Positions 10,621 through 20,489 of a DNA stretch of 64,000 nt are shown piece by piece; positions within the stretch are counted from its first letter, which is position 1, and each line of letters opens with the position of its first letter. The stretch spans positions 48,434,405 through 48,498,404 of the forward strand of contig CM026401.1 in NCBI GenBank assembly GCA_014843695.1. The letters are read 5' to 3'. Source of the stretch: Archivesica marissinica (Eukaryota > Mollusca > Bivalvia > Venerida > Vesicomyidae). Both the position numbers and the translations under genes were made by a program. The notes below the pieces were generated by a model. It did not search any database. It had not been told where the DNA came from and saw nothing but the letters and a program-made list of their open reading frames with translations.

Positions 10621-12735
10621 GGCATGCAGTGTTTAAATGTATTTGTTTATCCTTTGACAAGACGAATATGATTCGCTATTTCTGTTCTTCTGTCTGCATT
10701 ACATGGTAATGTTGTTTTTTAATTTTGTTAACGCGCTGATATTTGTGTACCAAAATGATAAAAGAGATTGAAGCGAAATTGAACGCCCCCGTTACACTAG
10801 GTAAAACTATAGTGCTATAAGTTATTTATGCAAATTGTTCTGATAATCAGTTAAAAAAGATTCCATAAGTTTGTTTCACACGTCAGTGGTAGTGAGGCAG
10901 TGGAGTGGAGACCTTCCATCAAGTTTTATTTCACAAGAGAAAGGGTGGTGGGTGGGGGGTGATATTTAATACTGCTGTGCATTTAGGTGATGGTGCATAT
11001 TATGTGCAGGTGAATAATCGATGAATATTGGCATGACCCAAATTTATGGCGGGACCTTCATTCACAATCACCTGCACTATGGGTGAAAGTCCGGATTGGG
11101 TTATTTCAGGGAAGAAAGTTATCCAATTGGCTTGTAGAAAGTTTGTCCTACTACCCTGTACCACACCCGTCCATTCATGAAATAATGCCCAGTGGCATAT
11201 AGGGCCCGGCCACCTAAATCTGGAAAACCTCTACTTGATGTCTGAGGATGAAACTGCAAGAATAAACTAATTTTATGGTTCAGAAATCTGGGGATACGCC
11301 TAATTTCTATAATTATTGGTTTATTCATTTGTATTTAATGTGTGTGCTCTTCGGGTTGTTTTTTTTAATTTTTGAAGTTGCTGACTTCAGACAGATGTAT
11401 TCATACTCAGTAATTTGTTAATCGCATGTTATATTCTCCGTAGATTTGTTGTGTTCCGTCCAGATTAAGGATTATTTTTTGTCTGACCTGTGTTCAAATC
11501 ATTTCCAGATTTCATGTATTCGACATTCTCCATGTGTAACTGAGCTTGAATGTTTGAAATCATTTATATAATATTGAAAATATTATTTCATAGTAGCATC
11601 TTATGTTCTATCACACTCAACAGGGATCATTGTAGAGGGTGATGTAGGGACACTGACTTTGCCCACTTCTTTTTTTTTAGTCCAATCTTGTTTTACTCTG
11701 GCTTTTATTCTGATAAGTCATCGTTTTAGCCCCACCCCCCCGAGCCAAAATCCACCTGCCTCGAACTTCGGACTGGTGCTAAATCCGATAGTCTGGTTAC
11801 TGGGAATTCTTACGGTTTGAATCCACGACGTTTGTTCTGAACGTTAATATAGTTTGTCCAGTAATGTGTCCATCTATTTGGATTCGGAATTTGGCGTCGA
11901 GAAGCACTTTGTATAGGGGGTGGAATTTGGCGTCGAGAGGCACTTCTATAGGGGTACGGGCAAACTCCATCTTGTTTGTATTAATAATAAACATTTCTAT
12001 ACCGGTACCGTAATTGTACATATAGATGGTAATGTTATTGTAAATTTCCCAGATTTTATCACAGTCTGTATTTTTGTACATATAAATGGTTTTGGAATTC
12101 GTGTTCTTTAATATAAAAGATGTATAAGTTATTTTGTTAGTGGAGAGGAATTTGCCATTTCAAATTTTAAAGAATTTTCTTTGTTGATTGTTTATTTAAG
12201 ATTTTATGAAGAAAAATATTATGTTGCGTTGTTTAGTAAAGCAAACATGCATACATAAGCCGTAGGTTCATTGTTACAAAAGCAAACAAATATTATTATA
12301 GTAAAAATATTGTGTGAACAAATTATTTATATTGGCGTTTTTGTATGTACTGTAAACTTCACTTCTACTATAAGTCGAGGGGCAATAGTGGGTTTCAGGT
12401 GACCGTAGCAAATAGCAAATGGACAACAGGTCTCGGCCATGAGTCTAAAACTTGTATTTAAACGAGGTTGACCAATGGGTATTTAGTACTATTTACAGTA
12501 CTGCTAGTTTCTAGATTAATGCTCAGCAATTACTGTATCCGTAGTCGTACTAGCCGCACGATTATTCTTGCTTCACACTTCACTTTACGGTACTGCTAGT
12601 TTCTAGATTAATGCCCTACGTGTGTCAGCAATTAGTTTTTTCTTTGGACTGATCTTTGTTTGCCTCAGATTTTGTTTATTTTTGCCTCGACTTGGACTTG
12701 GTTTATTCTGCACTGTGTTTGTTTGTACGGTCAGG
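10621..12735. other. Unique AT-rich sequence, no gene seen
   Basis: About 2.1 kb without a convincing exon or repeat. Only a local direct duplication (GGAATTTGGCGTCGAGA, twice near 11890-11940) stands out. It could belong to a very long 3' UTR of the upstream + strand gene or be intergenic. Confidence 0.4.
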
Positions 12736-12737
12736 AT

Positions 12738-12893
12738 TGGAGGTTTAAAACTTTTCTCCAATTATCAAACTCGGTCTCAAGCTGCTGATTGATTCGGCTG
12801 AGACTAAATCTCAGAATCAACCAATCGAATCACTTCATCTCGAGTTTGAGATCTTGAGAAAGGTTTTATAACCTCCAGATCTGGCCGCCAGCA
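12738..12893. repeat. Foldback family F, copy 1
   Basis: The ends GGAGGTTTAAAACTTTTCTC and AAGGTTTTATAACCTCC are inverted repeats, with inner words CAAACTCGGTCTCA and TCTCGAGTTTGAGA also complementary. Related copies are at 19730-19860 and 47945-48085. No transposase; probably a MITE. Confidence 0.6.
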
Positions 12894-13304
12894 CTGATTT
12901 TCTTTGATTTCAAGTCTTCGTGTTTGAAACAAATAAAATTCTAAAAATACATACAAAGAATAAAATTGTAAGCAAAAAAACCATACAGTCGATTTGGATT
13001 TGCCGTGGTGACTAGTGTTATTTATTTGTAGTTAAAGAGAACTAGTGCAGTTATAGGGGGCACGGAGGGAGACATGTTTTTCTAAGCTGTACGTGAAATC
13101 ATCCAAATATGGTTGCCATCTTTATTTGTCAGACAATAAGCTGCTACATTGATCACTTGCTTCCATCTCTTCCACTCCGGATACTTTCATTTTGCAGTCA
13201 TTCATTTCGAAGAAATATTTTTATAGAATGGACATTCTATGAATACATGTAGAACATACTGTCTGCCGTATATACTTGTTTATAACACGCTTATTTCTTC
13301 TTTT

Positions 13305-13560
13305 TCCCCGTCTGTGGCCTAGTGGTTAGGGCATCCACCTACGGAGCGGGAGGTTGACGGTTCGAACTTCGTCTGGGGTTCATTCTGATATGGCTGGTTG
13401 GTGAGCCGCCAGCTAGTTAAAACATGGTTACCGATTGCCTACCAGCCTGACCTTCAAGGATAGGATTCGAGAAGATGTCCTGATGTCCATAAGAGGTATC
13501 TTTAAGTCAGAAATGGCTGGCCCTTTCAATAGGGATGACACTATAAGAAACAAACTTTTA
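13305..13560 (+). mobile_element. SINE-6 (tRNA-derived)
   Basis: The head reads TGGCCTAGTGGTTAGGGCAT (A-box-like), and GGTTCGAACTTC matches a B box 43 bases on. A non-tRNA body follows to about 13560, ending in CTATAAGAAACAAACTTTTA. This is the only copy in the window, so its boundaries are approximate. Confidence 0.6.
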
Positions 13561-13582
13561 TAGTATACTTAATACTGAATAT

Positions 13583-13722
13583 TTCAGCTTGATTGCAAAA
13601 CAAGTTCTTACAACTTATATTGATCACTCTCGAGGGAGAGAAGAGGAAACATGGAAATTAAATGACTTGCCTAAGGGCACAATCGTAATGGCTCCAGCGG
13701 GGCTCAAACTCTACACCTTTCA
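13583..13722 (-). mobile_element. SINE-4 copy (partial)
   Basis: Shares GATTGCAAAACAAGTTCTTA, GGGAGAGAAGAGG, AATTAAATGACTTGCCTAAG and GCTCCAGCGGGGCTC with the fuller SINE-4 copies. The A-box end is missing. Confidence 0.75.
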
Positions 13723-14081
13723 TACTGAATATTTTGCATATATTTTAAGAGTTATGTCCGTCTTATAAGGAAGTATATACGGTAACTAGTTTCATGTTGT
13801 ACGTATTGCTCCATGTTCGTGCGTGTGTACCAGTGCTCCAGAGTATTATATTATCTCCAAATTTAAAACAAGTGTGTTCACTCATTATTGCCAACCCATA
13901 TATTATAGTTTGTCATAAAAGCTCACAATTTCAAAATGATTCCTATTGTAGTGTTATTTTTGTATCAGTCTTCGTATAAATTAATAATCCATGCTGAAAA
14001 TCATGCAGTGTGTTTTTTGACTCATGTATTTTTTACCCAATGGATATGTTTCCACTGTAAACATGTCATGTTTTTTTAATG

Positions 14082-14087
14082 AATAAA
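14082..14087 (+). promoter_or_regulatory. Candidate poly(A) signal AATAAA
   Basis: AATAAA followed within 15-50 bases by GT- and T-rich sequence (AATGTGTTTTG, then TTTTTGTTTG). It is the best-looking + strand poly(A) context downstream of the p63/p73-like stop, but 8 kb away. It could end a very long 3' UTR or be chance in AT-rich DNA. Confidence 0.25.
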
Positions 14088-14160
14088 CAAAATGTGTTTT
14101 GTACAAACTAAACTTTTTGTTTGTTTTATATTTTGTTAACCAATATGGAATTGAGAGTGT

Positions 14161-14400
14161 TTTTTTATACTTTATTTATTTTACGATTGCGAAGCAAGTT
14201 TTAACAACCTATATTAATCACTCTCGTTGGCTCGGATGAAAGCGTATATGTGGTCATTCATGTGGGAGTACCCTGAGAAAACCCACCTGTCCGATCTGGC
14301 GACCATCGTACCATCTCACATACTTCCCTGTCCGAAGATCGAACCCGGGTCGCATTGGTGAGAAGAGAGCGCGCTAATCGGACAGCCTAACATCCTGCAG
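14161..14400 (-). mobile_element. SINE-3 copy
   Basis: Reads TTTATTTTACGATTGCGAAG, then GTATATGTGGTCATTC and CGAACCCGGGTCGCATTGG, as in the copies at 24768 and 37568. The tRNA-like head (B box CGGGTTCGAT; A-box region GCGCG) lies at the right end on the - strand. Confidence 0.78.
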
Positions 14401-14554
14401 GTGTACCGGTACAGATGCCACTAGAATCGTGGAAAGATTGTATTACTACACCAACTGCAGCTCAATTAAGTCCTTCAGGCTTCCAAACTAGTTCCCTCAA
14501 GGTATGAAGCAGGACCAACTAACAGCTAAAACGGGATGGCTACCTTCTAGGTAT

Positions 14555-14714
14555 TGTCTAAGTGTTTTACGTTTATTTATCGTCGCTACCGGTTACCCAT
14601 ATGAGCGACGCCTCCTGAAGAGATCAGTCATTTTAGATTTTTGGAGGATAGTGCATGATACAGACAGGGACCCATTCCAGAGTCTCCTCCGGTTCTTTTA
14701 CGTGCACGGTGTAC
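14555..14714 (-). mobile_element. SINE-1 copy (head missing)
   Basis: Tail and body of SINE-1 (GTTTTACGTTTATTTATCGT to TACGTGCACGGTGTAC). The tRNA-like part is absent, as expected for a 5'-truncated retroposon. Confidence 0.85.
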
Positions 14715-14912
14715 ATGACATGTTTTTTTACAAGACATGATTGGGCTACTACTGTAAGGTCAGCATCTCATAGACCAGCAGTCTGGTCTGGACGTCAACA
14801 ATTATTTCCATTGGCAAAGACTACTCCTAAGAGATACGATTAAATCTTCAGTGTTATACTGCATCAAGTCTTTATTGGCAGGAATTCAAACAAACAGACA
14901 CACAGAACCAAT

Positions 14913-15065
14913 ACAGTTAAACCTGTCCTAAGCAGCCAGCCAAGGGAATCAGAGTGGCTGCTTAGCACAGGTTGCTGCTTAATAGAGGTCATATATATAA
15001 TAAAACAACATATTGGGAATCTGGCTGCTTAATAGAGGTGACCACTAACACAGGTTTGACTACAT
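14913..15065. mobile_element. MITE-T copy
   Basis: The ends TACAGTTAAACCTGTCCTAA and ACAGGTTTGACTA form inverted repeats with AAGCAGCCAGCCAAGGGA inside. Shortened compared with the copy at 20036. Confidence 0.75.
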
Positions 15066-15075
15066 CCTACGTGAT

Positions 15076-15205
15076 GAAATTGATACGGCGTTCACCTCAT
15101 TTGAGCCCCATCAAAACCACGGTGGTATCCTTAGGCAAAACCCTTGAATCCACATTGCCTCTCCTCTCCCTCATGGCTATGGATTCCACCAGGAATTAAG
15201 TCTTG
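15076..15205 (+). mobile_element. Degenerate SINE-4 fragment
   Basis: GAGCCCCATCAAAACCACGG, CCTTAGGCAAAACCCTT and CTCTCCCTCATGGC match the SINE-4 body with many changes. Confidence 0.5.
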
Positions 15206-15307
15206 ACGAGACATTCAACCAATTTCTTGTATCGGTGCTTAAAATTATGCATTAGAAGTCTGTATGTATCATTGCACTATCCTCAGAAATCTAAATTAAC
15301 CAATTTC

Positions 15308-15522
15308 TTAACCCATTCAACACCAAGTAACATTTTTAGACCAATTAAATTAATAAGAAAATTACATTTGGATCAGTTCATTTATCAAAATGGGTAAATT
15401 ATTTTCTAAAAATTGTAATATTACTTGCAAAAAGTGCAGATCCTGATGAGACGGCTCGTCACGATCTGGATCTACACTTTTTTGTAAGCCTATTTAGAGG
15501 TCTGTGGTGTTGAAAGGGTTAA
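15308..15522 (+). mobile_element. MITE-P copy 2 (TTAA-flanked)
   Basis: TTAA at both borders (15308-15311 and 15519-15522), with ends CCCATTCAACACC and GGTGTTGAAAGGG. The central hairpin has lost half of one arm (GACGGCTCGTCACGATCTGG). An internal deletion near 15325 makes it shorter than the others. Confidence 0.85.
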
Positions 15523-15721
15523 GGAGGCATTGGTTATGTGGGTAACATGTAAGTACCAATACCCTCCATTCCATATTTGGGCAATACTCACTCTGGAGCA
15601 TTGTTGTACGATGTCGGTCCATTGTAATGGAGAAGAGACCACCCACATTTCCTGGGGTGAAAAAACCAATGCTGAATTCTTCAAACTCTGCAAGCGACAA
15701 CTTTCTCACATAATCCATCAC
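15494..15721 (-). pseudogene. Possible exon or coding fragment of unknown family
   Basis: The - strand frame reads MDYVRKLSLAEFEEF, then FFTPGNVGGLFSIT and MDRHRTTMLQ, immediately before the donor-like CCAGA|GTGAGT at about 15594. The acceptor-like TTGCTCCCAACCAG lies just upstream. The composition looks protein-like, but I do not recognise a family, no partner exons were found, and the 3' part overlaps a MITE-P end. It may be a relic of a transposon ORF or a captured exon. Confidence 0.25.
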
Positions 15722-15863
15722 TGTTTGCTGGTTGGGAGCAATCTCGCGGCCCTAAGGCGTGGTTCCAACAACGGCGTGCTAAACCCCTCGACCGTGGAGC
15801 GATGACAAATAAATGCAAGGTGCACACACCAGCTTGGTTCAACATTATATCAAGTCGTCTACC

Positions 15864-16175
15864 AGATGAATATTCATGCTGGATTAGTAGAAACTATCAG
15901 ATGAATATTCATGCTGGATTAGTAGAAACTATCAAATGAATATTCATGCTGGATTAGGAGAAACTATCAGATGAATATTCATGCTGGATTAGGAGAAACT
16001 ATCAGATGAATATTCATGCTGGATTAGGAGAAACTATCAGATGAATATTCATGCTGCATTAGGAGAAACTATCAGATGAATATTCATGCTGGATTAGGAG
16101 AAACTATCAGATGAATATTCATGCTGGATTAGGAGAAACTATCAGATGAATATTCATGCTGGATTAGGAGAAACA
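15864..16175. repeat. 35-bp minisatellite, about 9 copies
   Basis: Units of 35 bases with the core GATGAATATTCATGCTGGAT, itself containing the palindrome GAATATTC, then TAGGAGAAACTATC. Copies are nearly identical; the first two carry TAGTAG instead of TAGGAG. Confidence 0.95.
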
Positions 16176-16344
16176 CAAGGACAAGTGAGTTTTACTTTTC
16201 TACAATTTAATTTGGTCGTAAACGGAGCAACAAATTTCCAAAAAAGGACCCTATACAACATATTTGTCTTATCCCTTTCCTTCATAGAGATTCAGGTTAA
16301 TATACAATTATATCTCCATACAAATGACATGGACTTGGAAGTCG

Positions 16345-16553
16345 TGATAGCGCAGTGGATGCACGTTCGCTTCAGGCTGAGTTCGAGCCCTGCTGGAGCC
16401 GTTACGATTGTGCCCTTAGGCAAGGCATTTAAATTCCACGTTGCCTCTTCTCTCTCCCTCGTGGCGATGGATTCCATCAGGAATGAGGTCTCGAGAGTGA
16501 TTAATATAAGTTGTAATAACTTGTTTCACAATCGAGTTAAAATAAATTTGTAA
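16345..16553 (+). mobile_element. SINE-4 copy, near full length
   Basis: Head GTCGTGATAGCGCAGTGGAT (A box) and GAGTTCGAGCCC (B box). Body GTGCCCTTAGGCAAGGCATT and CTCTCTCCCTCGTGGCGATG, ending in AAAATAAATTTG. It is the best copy for defining the family: a tRNA-derived SINE of about 210 bases. Confidence 0.85.
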
Positions 16554-16559
16554 AAACTT

Positions 16560-16875
16560 ATACAAACGACAGCCATTTAGCTATCGTGCAGTGGATAAAT
16601 AGTCGCCATATCTATCCCACCTCCATAGATATTACTGGGACTACACAAGATTCTGGCCTTTATTATGACCATTGGTTTGGCTACTACATTGTCAATGTAT
16701 GTCGTATGGTAATGGCGTCAAGAGTTGCTTCTATGAGGGAAAGGGTTAAAACAAGATAAAAACATTACTACCGTATATTACAAAATTTTGAGTTACAAAC
16801 TTTTGGTGTGAACCTGTAATCTTCTGGTTTTGAGAGCAAAACTGTTACACGGATAGTGCAACACACTCGCCATTT
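16560..16875. other. Non-coding sequence
   Basis: A segment here (CTCCATAGATATTACTGGGA, then CTACACAAGATTCTGGC) recurs at 1776-1870. It is therefore another dispersed repeat of at least 100 bases whose ends I cannot fix. Confidence 0.45.
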
Positions 16876-16982
16876 GCAACCGGATACAACAAGATGTCAA
16901 CCGGATACAACAAGATGTCAACCGGATACAACAAGATGTCAACCGGATACAACAAGATGTCAACCGGATACAACAAGATGGA
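16876..16982. repeat. 21-bp minisatellite, 5 copies
   Basis: Five perfect units of CAACCGGATACAACAAGATG plus T or a final G. Because 21 is a multiple of three, open frames run through both strands, but nothing supports coding. Confidence 0.95.
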
Positions 16983-17325
16983 GATGTCGTCAAGCAGTGA
17001 GAACAACACACCCAATGAAATAATGAAAATTTTACTAATTGGTACGTAAAACATAAATGATCCAAAATGCAAAAGTACAATGAAGCAACAACCGAAAGAA
17101 ATCATATTACAATTCAGCCAAAATCAAATTAATTTATTAGGAGAAATTGCACACAAAAGCAATGAAAATGGCTTTTCACATAGGATAAAAAATAATAATA
17201 TTTAATTCCACATGGAAGCCAAATTACAGGTAATTGACCAATACATTATCTATCCTAACATGTAGGTTATTAATCACTCTCCATCAATCAATCAATCAAT
17301 CTCTCCCCATTGTCTATATATAGAA

Positions 17326-17778
17326 TCTTACACTCATGGTAATTTCATACCATATTTTCTGAAATAAGTTTTGGAATTTTGCTTTTAAAACGAACTGTTT
17401 GCAGAGCTTAATAGCAAATTTCCAAATTTCATAAAATATAGCAGTTTGGCGAGCTTAGTAGAAAAATTCCAAAACTCATTTCATAAAATATAGCAGTTTG
17501 ATGAGCTTAATAGCAAAATTTCAAAACTCATTTCATAAAATATAGCAGTTTGATGAGCTTAATAGCAAAATTTCAAAACTCATTTCATAAAATATAGCAG
17601 TTTGATGAGCTTAATAGCAAAATTTCAAAACTCATTTCATAAAATATAGCAGTTTGATGAGCTTAATAGCAAAATTTCAAAACTCATTTCATAAAATATA
17701 GCAGTTTGATGAGCTTAATAGCAAAATTTCAAAACTCATTTCATAAAATATGGTATGATCTCACAAGTGTAAGATTAT
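17326..17778. repeat. Foldback element with a 52-bp internal tandem array
   Basis: The outer sequences AATCTTACACTCATGG (left) and CACAAGTGTAAGATT (right) are inverted repeats. They continue inward with ATACCATATTTT and AAAATATGGTAT, then GAAATAAGTTTTGG and AAAACTCATTTC. Between them are about seven units of 52 bases (AAAATATAGCAGTTTGATGA, then GCTTAATAGC and AAAACTCATTTCAT). The unit contains the inner part of the right arm, so the array was amplified from the arm itself. Confidence 0.85.
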
Positions 17779-17944
17779 TTAATCTCATTACCACATAAAT
17801 TTAGAAAAGAAACGTTCCATTGACCTGTACACTGCAAGCCTTATTACATCTCTAGAAATCAGTACGCTGTAGTAATAGTCCCCGATAATGAAAACAAACA
17901 ACTCCACACAAATAATCGACACAATACTTTTAATCACTTTTTAT

Positions 17945-18198
17945 ATTTCGGGTTTTACGCCTGCATCAGCACCATTTTGGCTATATCGCCGGCGGGCAGT
18001 TTACTTAACAACACCTTTCCTGGGCAGGCTCCAGCGGTTAACCAGTACTTGGGTGCACCAACCTCCGTAAGAAACTGCCAACTTTTTCATATAAATGAGA
18101 CACGGCCTGAGCGGGGCTCGAACCTGTGACCATCAGTGATGATAGGTTACAGTGGTATACAAGTCAGCGACCTTAACCACTCGACCACGGAGGCGGAC
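17945..18198 (-). mobile_element. SINE-2 copy, full length
   Basis: The head, read on the - strand, is CTCCGTGGTCGAGTGGTTAA with B box GGTTCGAGCCCC about 70 bases later. This spacing fits a class II (Ser/Leu-type) tRNA with a long variable arm. The body runs left to the end word CGGGTTTTACGCCTGC. Confidence 0.85.
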
Positions 18199-18660
18199 TT
18201 TTAATCACTATACTATAAATTGCTAGTGCATATTTAACATTTTATAACAAAGCAAAGTTGCAAATGTGTCAAAAACAAGCTTGCAGGACCAATCAGAATT
18301 CTTCCCGGTTATAATATACGTGTGCACATACATGTATTTGTAAATATGATGGCTGTATTACATGGATTACAAGCAATGTTATGTGGCAAAGTTACTACAC
18401 GACAACCTCGAACCCATTCAATATTTACATTCGAAACTATGAACCAATTACATGAAAAGCGATTTCGTTTTCCTGATGAAAGGTAATTAGTCAGACCGGA
18501 AACAGGATGCCGTTTTATGGGACTTTGTATGGATAGTCATCAAATGGCGTGTGATGTTCCTGTACATTTTAATCCAACATGTCGACAACCTGATTTTTAA
18601 CTCTTTAATCCACAACAGAAGAAGCCAATTAGTGGCGTTATCTCCGTATTACTGATAAGC
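18199..18660. other. Non-coding sequence with a possible transposase exon relic
   Basis: Apart from the ORF-like piece at 18340-18483 (listed separately), no feature is seen. Confidence 0.4.
18340..18483 (+). pseudogene. Possible Harbinger/HARBI1-type nuclease 5' exon relic
   Basis: An open frame starts MMAVLHGLQAMLCGKVTTRQ and ends FETMNQLHEKRFRFPDER at an AAAG|GTAATT donor. The ending, with an acidic or polar lead into a 'FRF' segment, is reminiscent of the start of PIF/Harbinger nuclease proteins found widely in molluscs. Catalytic residues are not present in this piece and no downstream exon was identified. The family assignment is a weak inference. Confidence 0.25.
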
Positions 18661-18667
18661 AATAGGC

Positions 18668-18965
18668 CAGGGTTCATTCTAGGTCAGAATTTTTGGGAGA
18701 AGTGAGTAAGTGCGTGATCGCTTCCTTAAATGGTGTTCTTTAATATACTTCTGCAAAATAGGGTTAAAATGCACAGTAAAACCATTAAATACAACATTTG
18801 AATAGGAGTGCTTTATAATGGGCCAGTGTATCTTACTAGACACAATTTTGTTTGAAAATCGTAAAAACCAAAAAAAAAATTTATTTTTTATAATTTTTTT
18901 AGGGAGAAGTGAGGGTCCCTAGGGCGACAATTTCGCCCACATCGCCCTCTAAAATGATCCCTGAT
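18668..18965 (+). repeat. Repeat R copy 1
   Basis: Shares GGGAGAAGTGAGTAAGTGCG, TACAACATTTGAATA, GTGCTTTATAATGGGCCAGT, CTAGGGCGACAATTTC and GATCCCTG with copies at 22560, 39640 and 61785. No inverted ends or tRNA-like head seen; it may be a fragment of a larger element. Confidence 0.65.
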
Positions 18966-19173
18966 AGGCACACTGTATTACATACTCACATGGGCACAGA
19001 TAATGGCGTGGGATGGAGGCTATATGTGGGATGGGATGAAGTGTAATGGCGTTTTATGCGGAGAAACAAAGATAAACAATCAGTCATACTCGCAGGTTTA
19101 GTAGTTTTAAAAACATTATCGATGAGGGAATAGTTGGGGGAAATGTGAAACGCGCTATAAACATGGAATGTAA

Positions 19174-19517
19174 ATACAGTCAAATCTGTCTTAAGCAGCC
19201 AGCCAAGGGAGTCAGAGAAAGTGGCTGCTTAGCACAGGTGGCTGCTTAATAGGTCAAATGTATAATAAAACAGCCAATTGGGGATATGGAAATTGACTGC
19301 TTAATACAGGTTGGCTGCTTAATAGAAGTGACCACTAACACAGGTTTGACTGTACAGTCAAATCTGTGTTAACGATCACCTGTATTAAGAAGTCCGTTTA
19401 CAGGTTCCAAATTTTGTTTTTTATTATACAATTGGCCTTGGTTAAGCATCCAGCTGTGATAAACAGCCACTTTGCATCATTCCTCTGGCTGGCTGCACAC
19501 GACAGGTTCGACTGTAC
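19174..19517. mobile_element. Two adjacent MITE-T copies
   Basis: The first runs from TACAGTCAAATCTGTCTTAA (19174) to CAGGTTTGACTGTA (about 19354). The second starts at once with CAGTCAAATCTGTG and ends GACAGGTTCGACTGTA (about 19517). They share the TA at the junction, which implies insertion of one next to the other at the same TA. Confidence 0.75.
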
Positions 19518-19729
19518 AATGGATATGGTGGACTAATCCCCTCCTCCCTCACACATTCAAATGATTCATCAGGTATATAAACATTTAAACAAAAAACACG
19601 AGACATTACATTTTCTTTCACACTCCAGCTAAAAATGTGCGACTTATTCCATACGTGAAACCAACAAGACGACATATAAACAACAAGGTGACAACTAAAA
19701 TTCTATTCTTACATAATAATAATACTCAT

Positions 19730-19870
19730 TGCCTCCAGGGAGGTAATAAAATTTTCTCCAATCTCAAGCTCTCGGATTGGTTGGGTCCGGAGAAAATCTC
19801 AAGATTCGACCAATCATATGGCCGAGATCGACTTATGGTCTCCCGGGAAGATACGGTATGCAAAAATTTA
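19730..19870. repeat. Foldback family F, copy 2
   Basis: GGGAGGTAATAAAATTTTCT and CTCAAGCTCTCGGATTGGTT resemble the left half of the copy at 47945, and GAGAAAATCTCAAGATTCGA its right half. More diverged than the other two. Confidence 0.45.
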
Positions 19871-20035
19871 CAGATGGATGTTTATTTTTTTGGAGCGCCG
19901 TGGGCCTAGGATCAATATATTGACTCGATTATTGATGATCCGGATATAGACAGCGGGACGGGGGTATGAGCTCTAGTAGACTGACCTGCATTTGTCCCAT
20001 ACAATGCTAGTTGTGTAATACAAAGTAGTCAATGT

Positions 20036-20250
20036 ACAGTCAAACTTGTGTTAGTGGTCACCTACATTATAGTCAAACCTGTGTTAGTGGTCACCTCTAT
20101 TAAGCAGCCAACCTGTATTAAGTAGCCAGTTTCCATATTCCCAATATGTTGTTTTATTATACATTTGACCTCTATTAAGCAGCCACCTGTGCTAAGCAGC
20201 CACTTTCTCCAACTCCCTTGATTGGCTGCTTAAGACAGGTTTGACTGTTC
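20036..20250. mobile_element. MITE-T copy, near full length
   Basis: The ends TACAGTCAAACTTGTG and AAGACAGGTTTGACTGT are inverted repeats, with two internal copies of the start (CAGTCAAACCTGTG at about 20072). The interior word TTAAGCAGCCA recurs. Confidence 0.8.
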
Positions 20251-20489
20251 ACCACCTTTGAATAAAGACCACCTGCCACTAAATGACAACCATCCTCAGT
20301 CAAGCTATTATAAACTTTATAACGCAAAACCCCAAATATTTAGTGGCTTTAAACACTACCGTCAATACCTGTGTATAAGTCGATCTCGCCTATAAAACCA
20401 CTCCCTACTTTGGTCATGAAATCTGTGGGATTTTACATGCTCTCGCACATAAAAGACGGGTTGATAAAATGGACACGTGACCATGTATA

